DNA of 64,000 bases from Flavobacteriales bacterium. GTDB lineage: Bacteria > Bacteroidota > Bacteroidia > Flavobacteriales_F > PHOS-HE28. This document shows, piece after piece, positions 40,686 through 49,613 of the stretch. Under the pieces are notes generated by a model that did no database searches, was not told where the DNA came from, and saw nothing but the letters and a program-made list of their open reading frames with translations. Every line of letters begins with the position of its first letter. Positions within the stretch are counted from its first letter, which is position 1. The translations under genes were made by a program, and so were the position numbers. The stretch covers positions 62,001 to 126,000 of the forward strand of contig JADJKO010000001.1 in assembly GCA_016705955.1 (NCBI GenBank), in the 5' to 3' direction.

Positions 40686-41942
40686 ATGAACGACCGACAG
40701 GGCTCACCTGCCGCGCGCGAACGCACCTGTCCCGTGGGATCCTCATTCGCACTGTGTTCGTTCGCTGCGCTATGTGCTTGGCAGGTTCAAGCGCAGTCAT
40801 CATCGGCGGGGATCGAAACCATCGTTGACTCCTTCGTGGGCCGACAAATGGATAGCGCAAGCATCGTTGGCCTCTCCATCGGGATCGTGCGAAATGGTGA
40901 AGTATTGTTGACGAAGGGCTACGGTGAAAGGGAGCTGGGCTCCGGGCACTTGTTCACCGCGGACATCATCTCACCGATCAGTTCGATCAGCAAACTCTTC
41001 ACCGCGACCGCCATCATGCAATTGGTCGAGCAAGGTCGCATACGTATCGAGGATCGTGTGGTGGTCCATCTGCCGGAGTTCACATTGCGCGACAGGCGCT
41101 ATGACCGGATCACGATCGCTCAATTGCTCACCCATGCCTCCGGACTACCCTGGGACCATGAAATGAAGCGGGCTCCTCAGGACAGTACCGCGCTGGCCGC
41201 TTTCGTCATCGACATGGCGCGATCGGTCCGGCTTCAATTCGATCCAGGCGGTCGGTTCGATGGCAGTACGTACAGCAATGCCGGTTATGATCTTCTGGGA
41301 CTGATCATCGAGCGCGTCAGCGGGGAATGCTTCGAACGGTACGTAAGCGAACATGTGTTCAACGTCGTTGGTATGCCCGATGCCACGTACGACGAAGGCA
41401 CGATCGCGCTGGATGATCGGACCATGCCACATGAGGTCATCGGGAATTCGGGCTCCGTTCATCGCCTCAACCAATTCGGCATGGAGGATCCGGACCATCC
41501 GATCCGCGGGCATGGTACGCTGATGGTGCAGAAAGCAGTGCGAAAGGAGATCGGCCGGGAACATGGTCCGAGCGGTGGAACGCTCACCAACGTCCGGGAC
41601 CTGTCCGTATGGATGGCGCATCTGTTACGGATCCACGGAGATAGTTCGTTCATTCCACCGGTCGCTGTGTTGCAACACGCCACGTTGGAGCGGATGTGGA
41701 CCGTGCAACGCGATATCCCCGGGAAACGGACCGCCATCGGCATCGGCTGGTGGAGTTACCGCGACCCGGTCCTGGGCCGTTATGTCTTCCACGTCGGCCG
41801 CGACCCCGGCTACTGCAGTGTGCTGCTCGTGCTGCCGGACCTCGGTATCGGGGTGGTCGTGCTATGCAATGGCATGTATGCCGACGAAACCGTATGGAAT
41901 GTGATCGGACCGGGTATCGCCAAACTGGTATTACAGAACTGA
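40686..41942 (+). CDS. Serine hydrolase (class C beta-lactamase-like)
   Basis: 418 residues from ATG 40686 with an N-terminal signal (SSFALCSFAALCAWQVQAQS). Beta-lactamase/DD-peptidase fold motifs: SxxK as SISK in SPISSISKLFTATAIMQL, YxN as YSNAGYDLLG, and HxG as FHVGRDPGY. LLTHASGLPWD is typical of the family. It probably hydrolyses a peptide or ester bond in the periplasm; true beta-lactam resistance is not implied. It lies between cyclase C and a fourth cyclase 3' fragment. Confidence 0.85.
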   Translation: MNDRQGSPAARERTCPVGSSFALCSFAALCAWQVQAQSSSAGIETIVDSFVGRQMDSASIVGLSIGIVRNGEVLLTKGYGERELGSGHLFTADIISPISSISKLFTATAIMQLVEQGRIRIEDRVVVHLPEFTLRDRRYDRITIAQLLTHASGLPWDHEMKRAPQDSTALAAFVIDMARSVRLQFDPGGRFDGSTYSNAGYDLLGLIIERVSGECFERYVSEHVFNVVGMPDATYDEGTIALDDRTMPHEVIGNSGSVHRLNQFGMEDPDHPIRGHGTLMVQKAVRKEIGREHGPSGGTLTNVRDLSVWMAHLLRIHGDSSFIPPVAVLQHATLERMWTVQRDIPGKRTAIGIGWWSYRDPVLGRYVFHVGRDPGYCSVLLVLPDLGIGVVVLCNGMYADETVWNVIGPGIAKLVLQN

Positions 41943-41948
41943 CGGTTC

Positions 41949-42245
41949 ATGATCGCCCTCAACATTCGCATCGACATCCAGACCTGCCCGGTCGTCGCCG
42001 GCATCGTGGGTGTGAAGAAATTCCAGTACGACATCCGGGGCGATACGGTGAACACGGCGAGCCGGATGGAGAGCAGTGGCGAAGTGGGGCAGGTTAACAT
42101 CAGCGAAGCGACGTATGCGCTGGTTCGTGAACACGCGGGTCGCGTGTTCGACTTCACCCCGCGCGGCAAAGTGCAGGCGAAGGGCAAGGGGGAGATGGAA
42201 ATGTATTTCGTGGCTCGGTCCGGGACGCCTTTGCAGCCCGCCTAG
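41949..42245 (+). pseudogene. Adenylate-cyclase 3'-end fragment (right copy)
   Basis: A 98-codon open frame beginning six bases after the hydrolase stop: IRIDIQTCPVVAGIVGVKKFQYDIRGDTVNTASRMES ... YALVREHAGRVFDFTPRGKVQAKGKG, then EMEMYFVARS. It carries only the final quarter of a cyclase domain, without the metal-binding aspartates, so it cannot make cAMP. Unlike the full genes it lacks the palindromic insert, and thus keeps the ancestral tail. W of DIWGD is R here. Confidence 0.8.
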
Positions 42246-44569
42246 TATACCACCACCCTGCCTGTCCGTAACATCCTGTCCGCATCGTGCAACTCATAGA
42301 TGTAGGTGCCACCATGCGGCAGTTGCAGATCCACATCACACCTGCCGGAAGGCAGCCGCACACTGGCCACGATGCGCCACGCGAGGTCGTGGATGCTCAA
42401 TTCCCAAGGGCCGTGGCCATCGAGCGTTCCATGGAAATGCACCGGACCGTCGCTGGGGTTCGGGAAGCAGGTGAAGTCGGCCGTGGCGACGATCCTTGGC
42501 GCACTTAACGGTGCGCACACGCCAGGCATGTTCGCATCGAGCCAGGTGAGACGTTCGGCGATCCAGCTCTTGAGGGTGTCCAATTCGGCGGCGTAGGTGG
42601 TGGCGCACGCCAGTACTTCCGGGGCCGGACCACTGACCCCCAATAACATGGGCCACTTGCGGAAGTGGCGGTCCTGCGCGTTCTGCACCACGGCGGCGGT
42701 GCTATCGATGTAGGCGAAGATGCTTGATGTGGAGAGCGCACCTTGGCGCTGCTCGTCGTAGGTGCAGCGCAGTTCGGCGGTGAAGGTGCTGTCCTGCAAC
42801 ATGCGGATGTACCAACCGGCGGAGTAATTGTCCGTTGGGCAATCGTTCACGAGGTGTGTCCAGCCCGATCCATCGGTGGGTTGGCAGGTGGAGCAGCCCC
42901 AGATGTTCTTCCACGCCCAATCGAAGTCCCACACCGGCCCGGCCTTCAGCTTGCCCCCGTTGCTGTTCTTGTCCTTGTGGAAGAAGACGCTCTTCTTGAA
43001 GCCGTCCGCGTTGCGCGCCACTTCATTCACGAGGAAGTAGTTGATGAACGAAGGCACATCGAGGAACTTGCGATAACCGGTGGCCGGGGCCGTCCAAGCG
43101 GTGCCGTACAGCGCGGTCTCCAAGCTGTCCACGAAGGCGGCGATGTAGGCTTGTTGCGGATCGGAGATGGTGTCCGGTGCCGGATACTCGTACAGGAAAT
43201 GCACGTCGAAGCCGGGGTGGTCGATGGGTGAATAGTTCGATTCGAAACTGTTCGCTGGCGACCAGAGATTCTGTTGCAGGATGTAGCCGCCGGTCACATC
43301 GTCGCCGGTGTTCTCATCACCGGTGAGCTTCGCGATATCCACGCGGCCTCCATCACGCTTGATCTTCTCGCCGAACACATAGATGCCTTTGTACACGCTG
43401 TCCACAAGCACTTCGCAGAGGTGGGTGCGTGGTGCGTACTGGCCCATGGCGCGGGCCAGGTGGAAGGCGAGTGCGTTGCGCACCAAGGAACGGTCGTTCC
43501 AGTTGGAGAGCAGCACCCAATCGTTCTCTGCGGGCATGCCCAATAGCGGCACGTTGTTGTTGGCGCCCAGATCGTTCCGCGTCTCCACGGCGTAGGGCCG
43601 TTGCGGGTAACCGGAGGAGGTGGCGCCGCGAATGCCAAGGCCGATGTGCCCGTTGTATTCATTGCTCGGGTCCGTGAGGTAGGTAATGGTGCCCGGGCCG
43701 TTGTACTTCATCTCCATCAACGCGTCCACCTTGCCATCATAGGGGATCTCCTGGCCCAGTGTGTTGATGAGCACGATGGGCAGTTCGGAGCTTTCCAGGG
43801 TGACTGTGCCGAGGTCGTTCACGCAGAGTTGGAATGCGCCTGTGGCACCGCCGTAGCCGTACACCTGGATGAAGAGCATTTCCCCCGGTGGCAGTTCATA
43901 AGCTGCGGCCAGCGAGTAGTAATCCGCACCGCCGTCATCATCGCACGCGCGTTGTACCAGGTTGAAGCAATCCGGGCCGCTCCACAGGGCCACACCGGTA
44001 TCATTCAACCCACCGGCATTGGCCGTTCCCGCGCTCACATTGCCGGAAGGTGGTACGGGCATCGTGAACCAGAGGTCGCCGCCGTTGTAGTTCGCGCAAC
44101 CGGGACCGATGCCGCTCCCCGGCGCGGTGTTGTTGTTCACCGTGATGCAATCCACAGTATCGATCGGCAAGGCCGCGCAGGGCACGCTACCGGGCACCGG
44201 CACCGTGGAGCAATCACTGACAATGGAGGCGACCAGGCCGGTTCCCGGTGTGGGGCCATCGGCGAAGAGGACCGCGCCGAAAGGGCCAAAGAGCTGGTAG
44301 GTGTTCTCGTTCTCCCAATCGGCGGCCGTGTAGTACAAGGAAATGATGTCCCCGTTGCAGGCCGTGAACACGCTGGTGCTCCCCGCGCCTGTGGCCGCGA
44401 AGGTGCCGATGGACACGCCGTTGATGCGGACCTCCAGATGACCGCCGTTCCATCCATCGCCGTAGCCGTCCTGCATCACCAAGTGGTGGTCGCAGCACTG
44501 TGCATGCACCGAAGGATGGCAGAGCAGGGCGAGCAGCGTGACCGACAAGGAACGGAAGGTGGTGTTCAT
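42242..44569 (-). CDS. CotH-kinase family secreted protein with T9SS tail
   Basis: 775 residues from ATG 44569. Signal MNTTFRSLSVTLLALLCHPSVHAQ. The N-terminal domain (CCDHHLVMQDGYGDGWNGGHLEVRINGV) is a cysteine-containing beta domain found in T9SS cargo. The CotH kinase-like domain spans about 270-640: GIYVFGEKIKRDGGRVDIAKL and AGPVWDFDWAWKN are the hallmark blocks (kinase-like Lys and DFD aspartates). C-terminal sorting domain: FTCFPNPSDGPVHFHG ... GGTYIYELHDADRMLRTGRVVV. CotH homologues phosphorylate spore-coat proteins in Bacillus; target here unknown. Its end overlaps the cyclase fragment by four bases. Confidence 0.88.
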   Translation of the reverse strand: MNTTFRSLSVTLLALLCHPSVHAQCCDHHLVMQDGYGDGWNGGHLEVRINGVSIGTFAATGAGSTSVFTACNGDIISLYYTAADWENENTYQLFGPFGAVLFADGPTPGTGLVASIVSDCSTVPVPGSVPCAALPIDTVDCITVNNNTAPGSGIGPGCANYNGGDLWFTMPVPPSGNVSAGTANAGGLNDTGVALWSGPDCFNLVQRACDDDGGADYYSLAAAYELPPGEMLFIQVYGYGGATGAFQLCVNDLGTVTLESSELPIVLINTLGQEIPYDGKVDALMEMKYNGPGTITYLTDPSNEYNGHIGLGIRGATSSGYPQRPYAVETRNDLGANNNVPLLGMPAENDWVLLSNWNDRSLVRNALAFHLARAMGQYAPRTHLCEVLVDSVYKGIYVFGEKIKRDGGRVDIAKLTGDENTGDDVTGGYILQQNLWSPANSFESNYSPIDHPGFDVHFLYEYPAPDTISDPQQAYIAAFVDSLETALYGTAWTAPATGYRKFLDVPSFINYFLVNEVARNADGFKKSVFFHKDKNSNGGKLKAGPVWDFDWAWKNIWGCSTCQPTDGSGWTHLVNDCPTDNYSAGWYIRMLQDSTFTAELRCTYDEQRQGALSTSSIFAYIDSTAAVVQNAQDRHFRKWPMLLGVSGPAPEVLACATTYAAELDTLKSWIAERLTWLDANMPGVCAPLSAPRIVATADFTCFPNPSDGPVHFHGTLDGHGPWELSIHDLAWRIVASVRLPSGRCDVDLQLPHGGTYIYELHDADRMLRTGRVVVY

Positions 44570-44826
44570 GTGGTCGCGGCTCGGATCAACTACAAACATA
44601 GAAGTCCGTATCCTACGAATAGAAGAGGTCCCGATAGGTTCAGGGTGTACAAGGAGTTATCAAGAGCAGAGGTGATGCGTAAATGCGGGTAGGTGGCCTG
44701 TCGGTACCGATGAAATCCTCACCGGCATCAGGTACAGCATCCTCAGTGTGCTCATCCTGGTGGGGGTTCTCACCGCCGCATGGATGATCGTTGATCTTCG
44801 ATCGGCCGATGCAATGTCCGAGCTGA

Positions 44827-47800
44827 TCACGGCAATTGCTCCGCTCGCGTGTTGGTAGGCACCGTGCCTCCGATGTTCACCAGGATGGGATCCCGGTCAT
44901 TGCCACTGCCCACGTACTTCACCACACCATCCAAGGTGATGTCCTCCGGCCAGTATCCGCTGGTGGTGTTCGTCGGTACGGTCCCGCCGATGCGCACGAG
45001 GATGGGATCACGATCGTTGTTGGCCCCGACGTATTTCAGGGTGCCGTCGAGCAACGTATTGCCTGCCCAGAGCAAACGCATGGTGCCGGTCACCTTCTGC
45101 GCGTTCGATCCGAAAGTGGCGACGCTTCCATTGGTGAGATCCAACGCTACGGTGATGGCGCTCAATGCGACCGGCGAAGCGGTCATTACACCCAAGTGAT
45201 TGCGATGACGCACCGCCACGTGGTAGTTGCCGTTCGGTGCGAGCAGTGCGATCGCGTTCACGCCATCCTCCGCCACCACATCGCCGTCCCGTTGAACCAG
45301 CGCTGCCCGCGTAGCGATGATGGTGGAAGGCGTGATCGCGCTGCGCAGTTCCACCAATACCCAATCAACAATGGCATTGTCTCCGTTCGTCGCGAAGGCA
45401 TTCGCTTGGCGCATTTCACCGCCGCCTCCTACCGTTGTGAATCCAGCAACGGTGAACGGCTCGAACGCGGGGATCGATCCGGCGATGCGCAGGTCATCGC
45501 GCATTTTGAACGTTACCGGATCGTATGGCCCATCGAGCATCACCTTCATCGCCAGCTTCACGCCGGTGTTCACTACCGCGATGTTGTCCAGGAAGAGGTC
45601 ATTGCCGAAGTTGCCGATGCCGGTGAAGCGCAGCATCACGGTCTGTCCATCGTACGCGCTCAGGTCGATGTCGTGCAGTAACCATTGGTTGCACGCCGTG
45701 GGCACCCATGTGGCGGTGGTCTGCGGTGCGGTGCCGAGGGCAGCGCCGAAAGCGGAGTAGAGTGTTGTCCATGTGGATCCGCAGGAAGTGCTGATCTCCA
45801 CGCGAAGCCCATCGTCCTGACCTGTTCCACCATAGGGTGCATACGCATGGTGGAACCGGAGACGGGTTCCTGCACTTCCGGCGAGGTTGATCAAGGGCGA
45901 GACCAATCGGTCCTCTTCGTTCGGAGCATAGTACGTGTGGTAGTTCATCTTGAACGCACGAGTGGCCGCGCAATTCGCACCCATGGCCAGGGATACATTG
46001 CTCCATGTGTAGAGCCCATCCGGGTTCTGCACGCTCCATCCGGTCGGCAACGCGAGTGCATCCTCCGCGTTGGCTGTGAACGGGAGTTGCACGTTCGCCT
46101 GCCAGTTCACCGCGATGGTGAGTGTATCATCCGCGTGGTACTGATCGGACGGCAGGCTGGTCCACGCCTGTATTGTATGCGCCCCGTATGATGCAAACGT
46201 GAGCGGCATTGTGAATGTCACCGGTGAAGAGGCGCCAGGGATCAGGGTTCCTGCAAAGAGTTGTGTGTTCACCGGACCGCCGTCCACGCGGTAGCTCACA
46301 TTGAAGTTGCTCTGTGTGGTGAGTCCGTTGTTCCGCACCTTCACAATGATCGGTTGTCCGTTCTGGCAATCGAGAAAGGATCCTGCCAACGGTGCCACAG
46401 TACTTCGAACGCCCACGTTGATGTTCGATGGCAGGTCGAACGCCTCCACTTGGTCGGTGCGCCAATACGGATTGCCCTCGCTGGCGCTGAACCCGAGGCC
46501 ACGCGCTGCGAAAGTGGACCAGATGATGTTCTGGTAGGCTCCACCGTTGTTGATCTGGTCCGCCATCAGGATCCCGTTACGTGCATCCACGAAGCCCGGA
46601 CTGCTTGGCGTGTATTTCAGGCCAGCGATCACCAATTGCAATGCGATGTTGTTGCCGGCGTTGCCGTTGTACAGGTCCGGACTGTAACCATAGAGGTCAA
46701 TGAGGTTCCAAGTGAGGTCCCACAACACCGAACACCACATGGTGCCATTGCCGTGTGCGTTGGGGAGCAGGGAAGTGTTATTGGTGCTCGCGTAGGTGAG
46801 GTTGTTCAGCGCGTGGTTGGTGGTGTAAGGGAAAGGTCGAATGCCGTTTCCCGTAGTGGACTGGTTCAGTAGGTACGTATCCAGCCCGCGTACGTCAGTA
46901 CCCAGATCTCCCGGCTCCATCGTCACCATCAATGCGATCCAATCACTCCAACCTTCGCCCGGCTGGTCCTGGTTCGTCAAGGTATTCGCGTTGCTGGGGC
47001 CGCCGACCAGACGATTGCTGATGCCGTGACCGTATTCATGTGTGACCAATCCGTTGTCCAAGCAACCATCGCGGTTGGGTGTGGTCAAGGTCCAGTTGAA
47101 GACCTGTAGCCGCGGGTTGGTACCATCCGGCGGCGTGCTGAAGTTCCCGTTGTTCGTGCCGCTTCCATCCTGTCCATCGGCATATAGGAAGTCTCCTTCC
47201 ACGCCCCCGCGTCCGTAGTTGTTGCTCTGGAAATTGCCGCTGACCTCATCGAACCCGTACCGGTAGAAGATGTCGTGCATCAGGTTGGTCCAATAGAAGA
47301 GGTTGGTGATCGAAGCTGCCTGGTTGGTGCTCGGTGCATTCGCCAGGTTGATCGGAAAGTCGAAGTCGAGGTTCGTCCCCCCATCCGGGCTGAAGCCGGG
47401 GATATTATCCGCGTTCACGTCCTCGGAGGCGTACACATTATTGCCGCGCGTGATCGTGTACTCGGCGCCGGGCACTCCGTTCGTATCGTACCAACCGTAT
47501 GGTGATGCGATCGGGGCGGCGGTCCATGGTGCGTTACGGATGGCGCGTGCGCCATGGTTCGGACTTTCGTACGGCAGCGGATACACGCGCAGGTCGTTTG
47601 GCGCTGCGGGTAGCGGTGGAGGCGCACAAGCCGCTGCTCCTACTTCCGCAATGGCATGATCGAAGCCGCATGTCGAAGCCACCCAATCGTTGCGTTCGAT
47701 CTCCTTACCGGAGTTTGCATCGATCCGCACGTTCCACCAATGCGTTCCATCCGGTTGATAGTAGTTCACGTTCCATGCAAGCCACAGCGCATCGCCTAGG

Positions 47801-48291
47801 TTCATCCACACCAGTTCAACGAAAGGGGACTCACCGCCGAACGCTTCACCGGCGAAACGCCAACGGTGTTGTTCCGGTGTGTGTTCGATCAACGCTGGTA
47901 CCGCGATCCGCATACCGTCCATTGCCAACACGCGACGAAGTGCTTCCTCGGGGGCGATCCCGGGTTGTCGAGGTCGCGCTTTCTGTTCGACACGATCCAC
48001 AGTGCGATGCAGGATCGCGACGATCTCCCCATCGGCCCGTTGATGCACGACCACCTCGCTGTTGAAGATGTCGATGCCCTGCCATTGCTGCTTGAACCAC
48101 GTGTGTCGAATGCCGTTGTGGGCGTCCGTATAGCTGTCGGTTTCGCGGAGTTCGGCGAGGTCTTTTTCTGAAAGTCCTTCGGCTTTCAATACTGTGATCG
48201 CCTTCTGGACCGAAGCTGATGGAATAGGACCTTGTTGTGCGAAGCCAGCAGCACAAGAAAGAACCGCTAGAGCAAGAAGGGTTGTGCGCAT
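44827..48291 (-). CDS. M36 (fungalysin-type) metallopeptidase, secreted
   Basis: 1154 residues. Signal MRTTLLALAVLSCAAGFAQQ, a propeptide (FTP-like, YTDAHNGIRHTWFKQQWQGIDIFNSEVVVH), then the M36 catalytic domain with zinc motif HEYGH (418-422) and the third ligand E446 in EGWSDWIAL. Later come a CARDB-like domain (INVGVRSTVAPLAG...) and a MAM/jelly-roll-like domain (about 770-930). The C-terminus is not the usual T9SS tail but two units of LDGxxKYVGxxNDRDPILVxI followed by GGTVPTNT and EQLP, an Asp/Asn-rich, dockerin-like repeat. Probably degrades extracellular protein. Confidence 0.9.
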   Translation of the reverse strand: MRTTLLALAVLSCAAGFAQQGPIPSASVQKAITVLKAEGLSEKDLAELRETDSYTDAHNGIRHTWFKQQWQGIDIFNSEVVVHQRADGEIVAILHRTVDRVEQKARPRQPGIAPEEALRRVLAMDGMRIAVPALIEHTPEQHRWRFAGEAFGGESPFVELVWMNLGDALWLAWNVNYYQPDGTHWWNVRIDANSGKEIERNDWVASTCGFDHAIAEVGAAACAPPPLPAAPNDLRVYPLPYESPNHGARAIRNAPWTAAPIASPYGWYDTNGVPGAEYTITRGNNVYASEDVNADNIPGFSPDGGTNLDFDFPINLANAPSTNQAASITNLFYWTNLMHDIFYRYGFDEVSGNFQSNNYGRGGVEGDFLYADGQDGSGTNNGNFSTPPDGTNPRLQVFNWTLTTPNRDGCLDNGLVTHEYGHGISNRLVGGPSNANTLTNQDQPGEGWSDWIALMVTMEPGDLGTDVRGLDTYLLNQSTTGNGIRPFPYTTNHALNNLTYASTNNTSLLPNAHGNGTMWCSVLWDLTWNLIDLYGYSPDLYNGNAGNNIALQLVIAGLKYTPSSPGFVDARNGILMADQINNGGAYQNIIWSTFAARGLGFSASEGNPYWRTDQVEAFDLPSNINVGVRSTVAPLAGSFLDCQNGQPIIVKVRNNGLTTQSNFNVSYRVDGGPVNTQLFAGTLIPGASSPVTFTMPLTFASYGAHTIQAWTSLPSDQYHADDTLTIAVNWQANVQLPFTANAEDALALPTGWSVQNPDGLYTWSNVSLAMGANCAATRAFKMNYHTYYAPNEEDRLVSPLINLAGSAGTRLRFHHAYAPYGGTGQDDGLRVEISTSCGSTWTTLYSAFGAALGTAPQTTATWVPTACNQWLLHDIDLSAYDGQTVMLRFTGIGNFGNDLFLDNIAVVNTGVKLAMKVMLDGPYDPVTFKMRDDLRIAGSIPAFEPFTVAGFTTVGGGGEMRQANAFATNGDNAIVDWVLVELRSAITPSTIIATRAALVQRDGDVVAEDGVNAIALLAPNGNYHVAVRHRNHLGVMTASPVALSAITVALDLTNGSVATFGSNAQKVTGTMRLLWAGNTLLDGTLKYVGANNDRDPILVRIGGTVPTNTTSGYWPEDITLDGVVKYVGSGNDRDPILVNIGGTVPTNTRAEQLP

Positions 48292-48428
48292 GATCCGTAT
48301 CTCGCGAACAAGACGCGGGAAATCAGGTTGGTTGCTGGACGTGTGCCAGCTACCAGAGCGTACTTATCACCCGTTTGGCGTGGTCAGGGGATACACCGAG
48401 CGGATGTTCGCAGGATCCCCTTGAAGGA

Positions 48429-49529
48429 TCACAACCCCAACCGCCCGCTGAGGAACTTGTGGATCTTGCCCACCCGTTCCACTTGGCCTTTGGCGGCGAA
48501 GCGCTCATAGAAACCGTCGTCGCGGAAGTCGCGGACCACTTCGTTCCAAACAGCCATGCGATCGGCCCAGCGTCGCTCGCGCGTTTCGGGTTCACCGCGA
48601 TCGCGCGCGTTCAGGTCGGCGCACACCCGGATCATCGCCTTCAGCGTAACAGGCTTCGTCACGTGGAAGCGCGGATCACCCCATGCATCGCCCCATGCGC
48701 TCTTGGCCGCTTTGAAGAATTCCTGTAGGATGCGATATCGTTTCTCCACCGCTGCATCGTTCACCTTTTCACTCTTGTCGAATGAGCGGAGGACCCACTT
48801 GTGTACTTCGCTGAACAGTTCGGCCTGCATGATCCACTTCTCCTGCTTGCTCCGGTTGCCCAAGCGATTGATGCGGTATCGAAGCGGGCTGTCCGGCTCG
48901 TTGTACAACCGCTCGATCACTTTCGCGGCGAGGCGCTTGTCGGGCTTCTCCCAGCTCACGCGCTCATACAGATCGATGAGGTGGCTCTTGTTGATCCGTG
49001 TCGGTGTGCTGTTGATGATCACGAACATCTCCGCCGCGAAATCCTCGCTCTCACCATCGAAGATGATGCAGGGAACGTGTATGCTCTTCGCCTCTTGCGG
49101 ATGGGTACGCAAATAGAACTCCAGCGCCGCGAGACGATGTTGACCATCAATGATCAAGTACTTCTCCTTCGGCTCCTTCAGGTCGCCGACATTCTTCAGG
49201 TTGCCGAGCGGGGAGAACTCGAGGATGTCGCTACTGAAGAGCAACACGGTTCCCGGGATCGGTGGTTGCGCCACGGCGGTCTCGTAGAAGTTGCGGATCG
49301 CTTTGATCTTGGCTTGTGACATGGTCCGTTGGAACGCCGCATCGCTGCGTTCGATCCGTTGGATGAAGGATGCGACCTCATCACCCTTACCTGCTTCGTC
49401 CGGGCTGATCGACTTTTCACCTTCCGCGTAAAAGCGACTGATGAAACGTACGCGGCGAAGGATGTCCTCGCACGGGTAGGAGACGAAATAGAAGCTGGCG
49501 TCTTTTTGTCGGATCTGTGTAGCGATCAT
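48429..49529 (-). CDS. DGQHR-domain protein (DndB-like)
   Basis: 366 residues from ATG 49529. The signature DGQHR is in YLIIDGQHRLAALEFYL, with downstream MFVIINSTPTRINKSHLIDLYERV, as in the DndB/DGQHR family. DndB represses phosphorothioate (Dnd) operons; other members work with 7-deazaguanine modification or restriction systems. No dnd, dpd, brx or nuclease genes are near, so here it is an orphan. Neighbours are secreted proteins on the same strand with separate gaps. Function here is unknown. Confidence 0.85.
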   Translation of the reverse strand: MIATQIRQKDASFYFVSYPCEDILRRVRFISRFYAEGEKSISPDEAGKGDEVASFIQRIERSDAAFQRTMSQAKIKAIRNFYETAVAQPPIPGTVLLFSSDILEFSPLGNLKNVGDLKEPKEKYLIIDGQHRLAALEFYLRTHPQEAKSIHVPCIIFDGESEDFAAEMFVIINSTPTRINKSHLIDLYERVSWEKPDKRLAAKVIERLYNEPDSPLRYRINRLGNRSKQEKWIMQAELFSEVHKWVLRSFDKSEKVNDAAVEKRYRILQEFFKAAKSAWGDAWGDPRFHVTKPVTLKAMIRVCADLNARDRGEPETRERRWADRMAVWNEVVRDFRDDGFYERFAAKGQVERVGKIHKFLSGRLGL

Positions 49530-49613
49530 GGCGTAGGGGTATGGTTGGACTTGTTCGCGGCTCCCCGAAAGTACGCGGCTAGCGCATGCCACCAAATGCT
49601 TGGGCGGATCCAC

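Noticed and set aside
40686..41942. Serine hydrolase as an antibiotic-resistance beta-lactamase
   Set aside because: The SISK, YSN and HVG motifs define a broad serine-hydrolase family; nothing in the sequence points specifically to beta-lactam substrates.
44682..44858. 59-codon plus-strand frame with a hydrophobic segment (SILSVLILVGVLTAAWMIVDL)
   Set aside because: No start codon with support, and its end overlaps the M36 gene; it could be a relic of a membrane protein, but the evidence is too thin to annotate.
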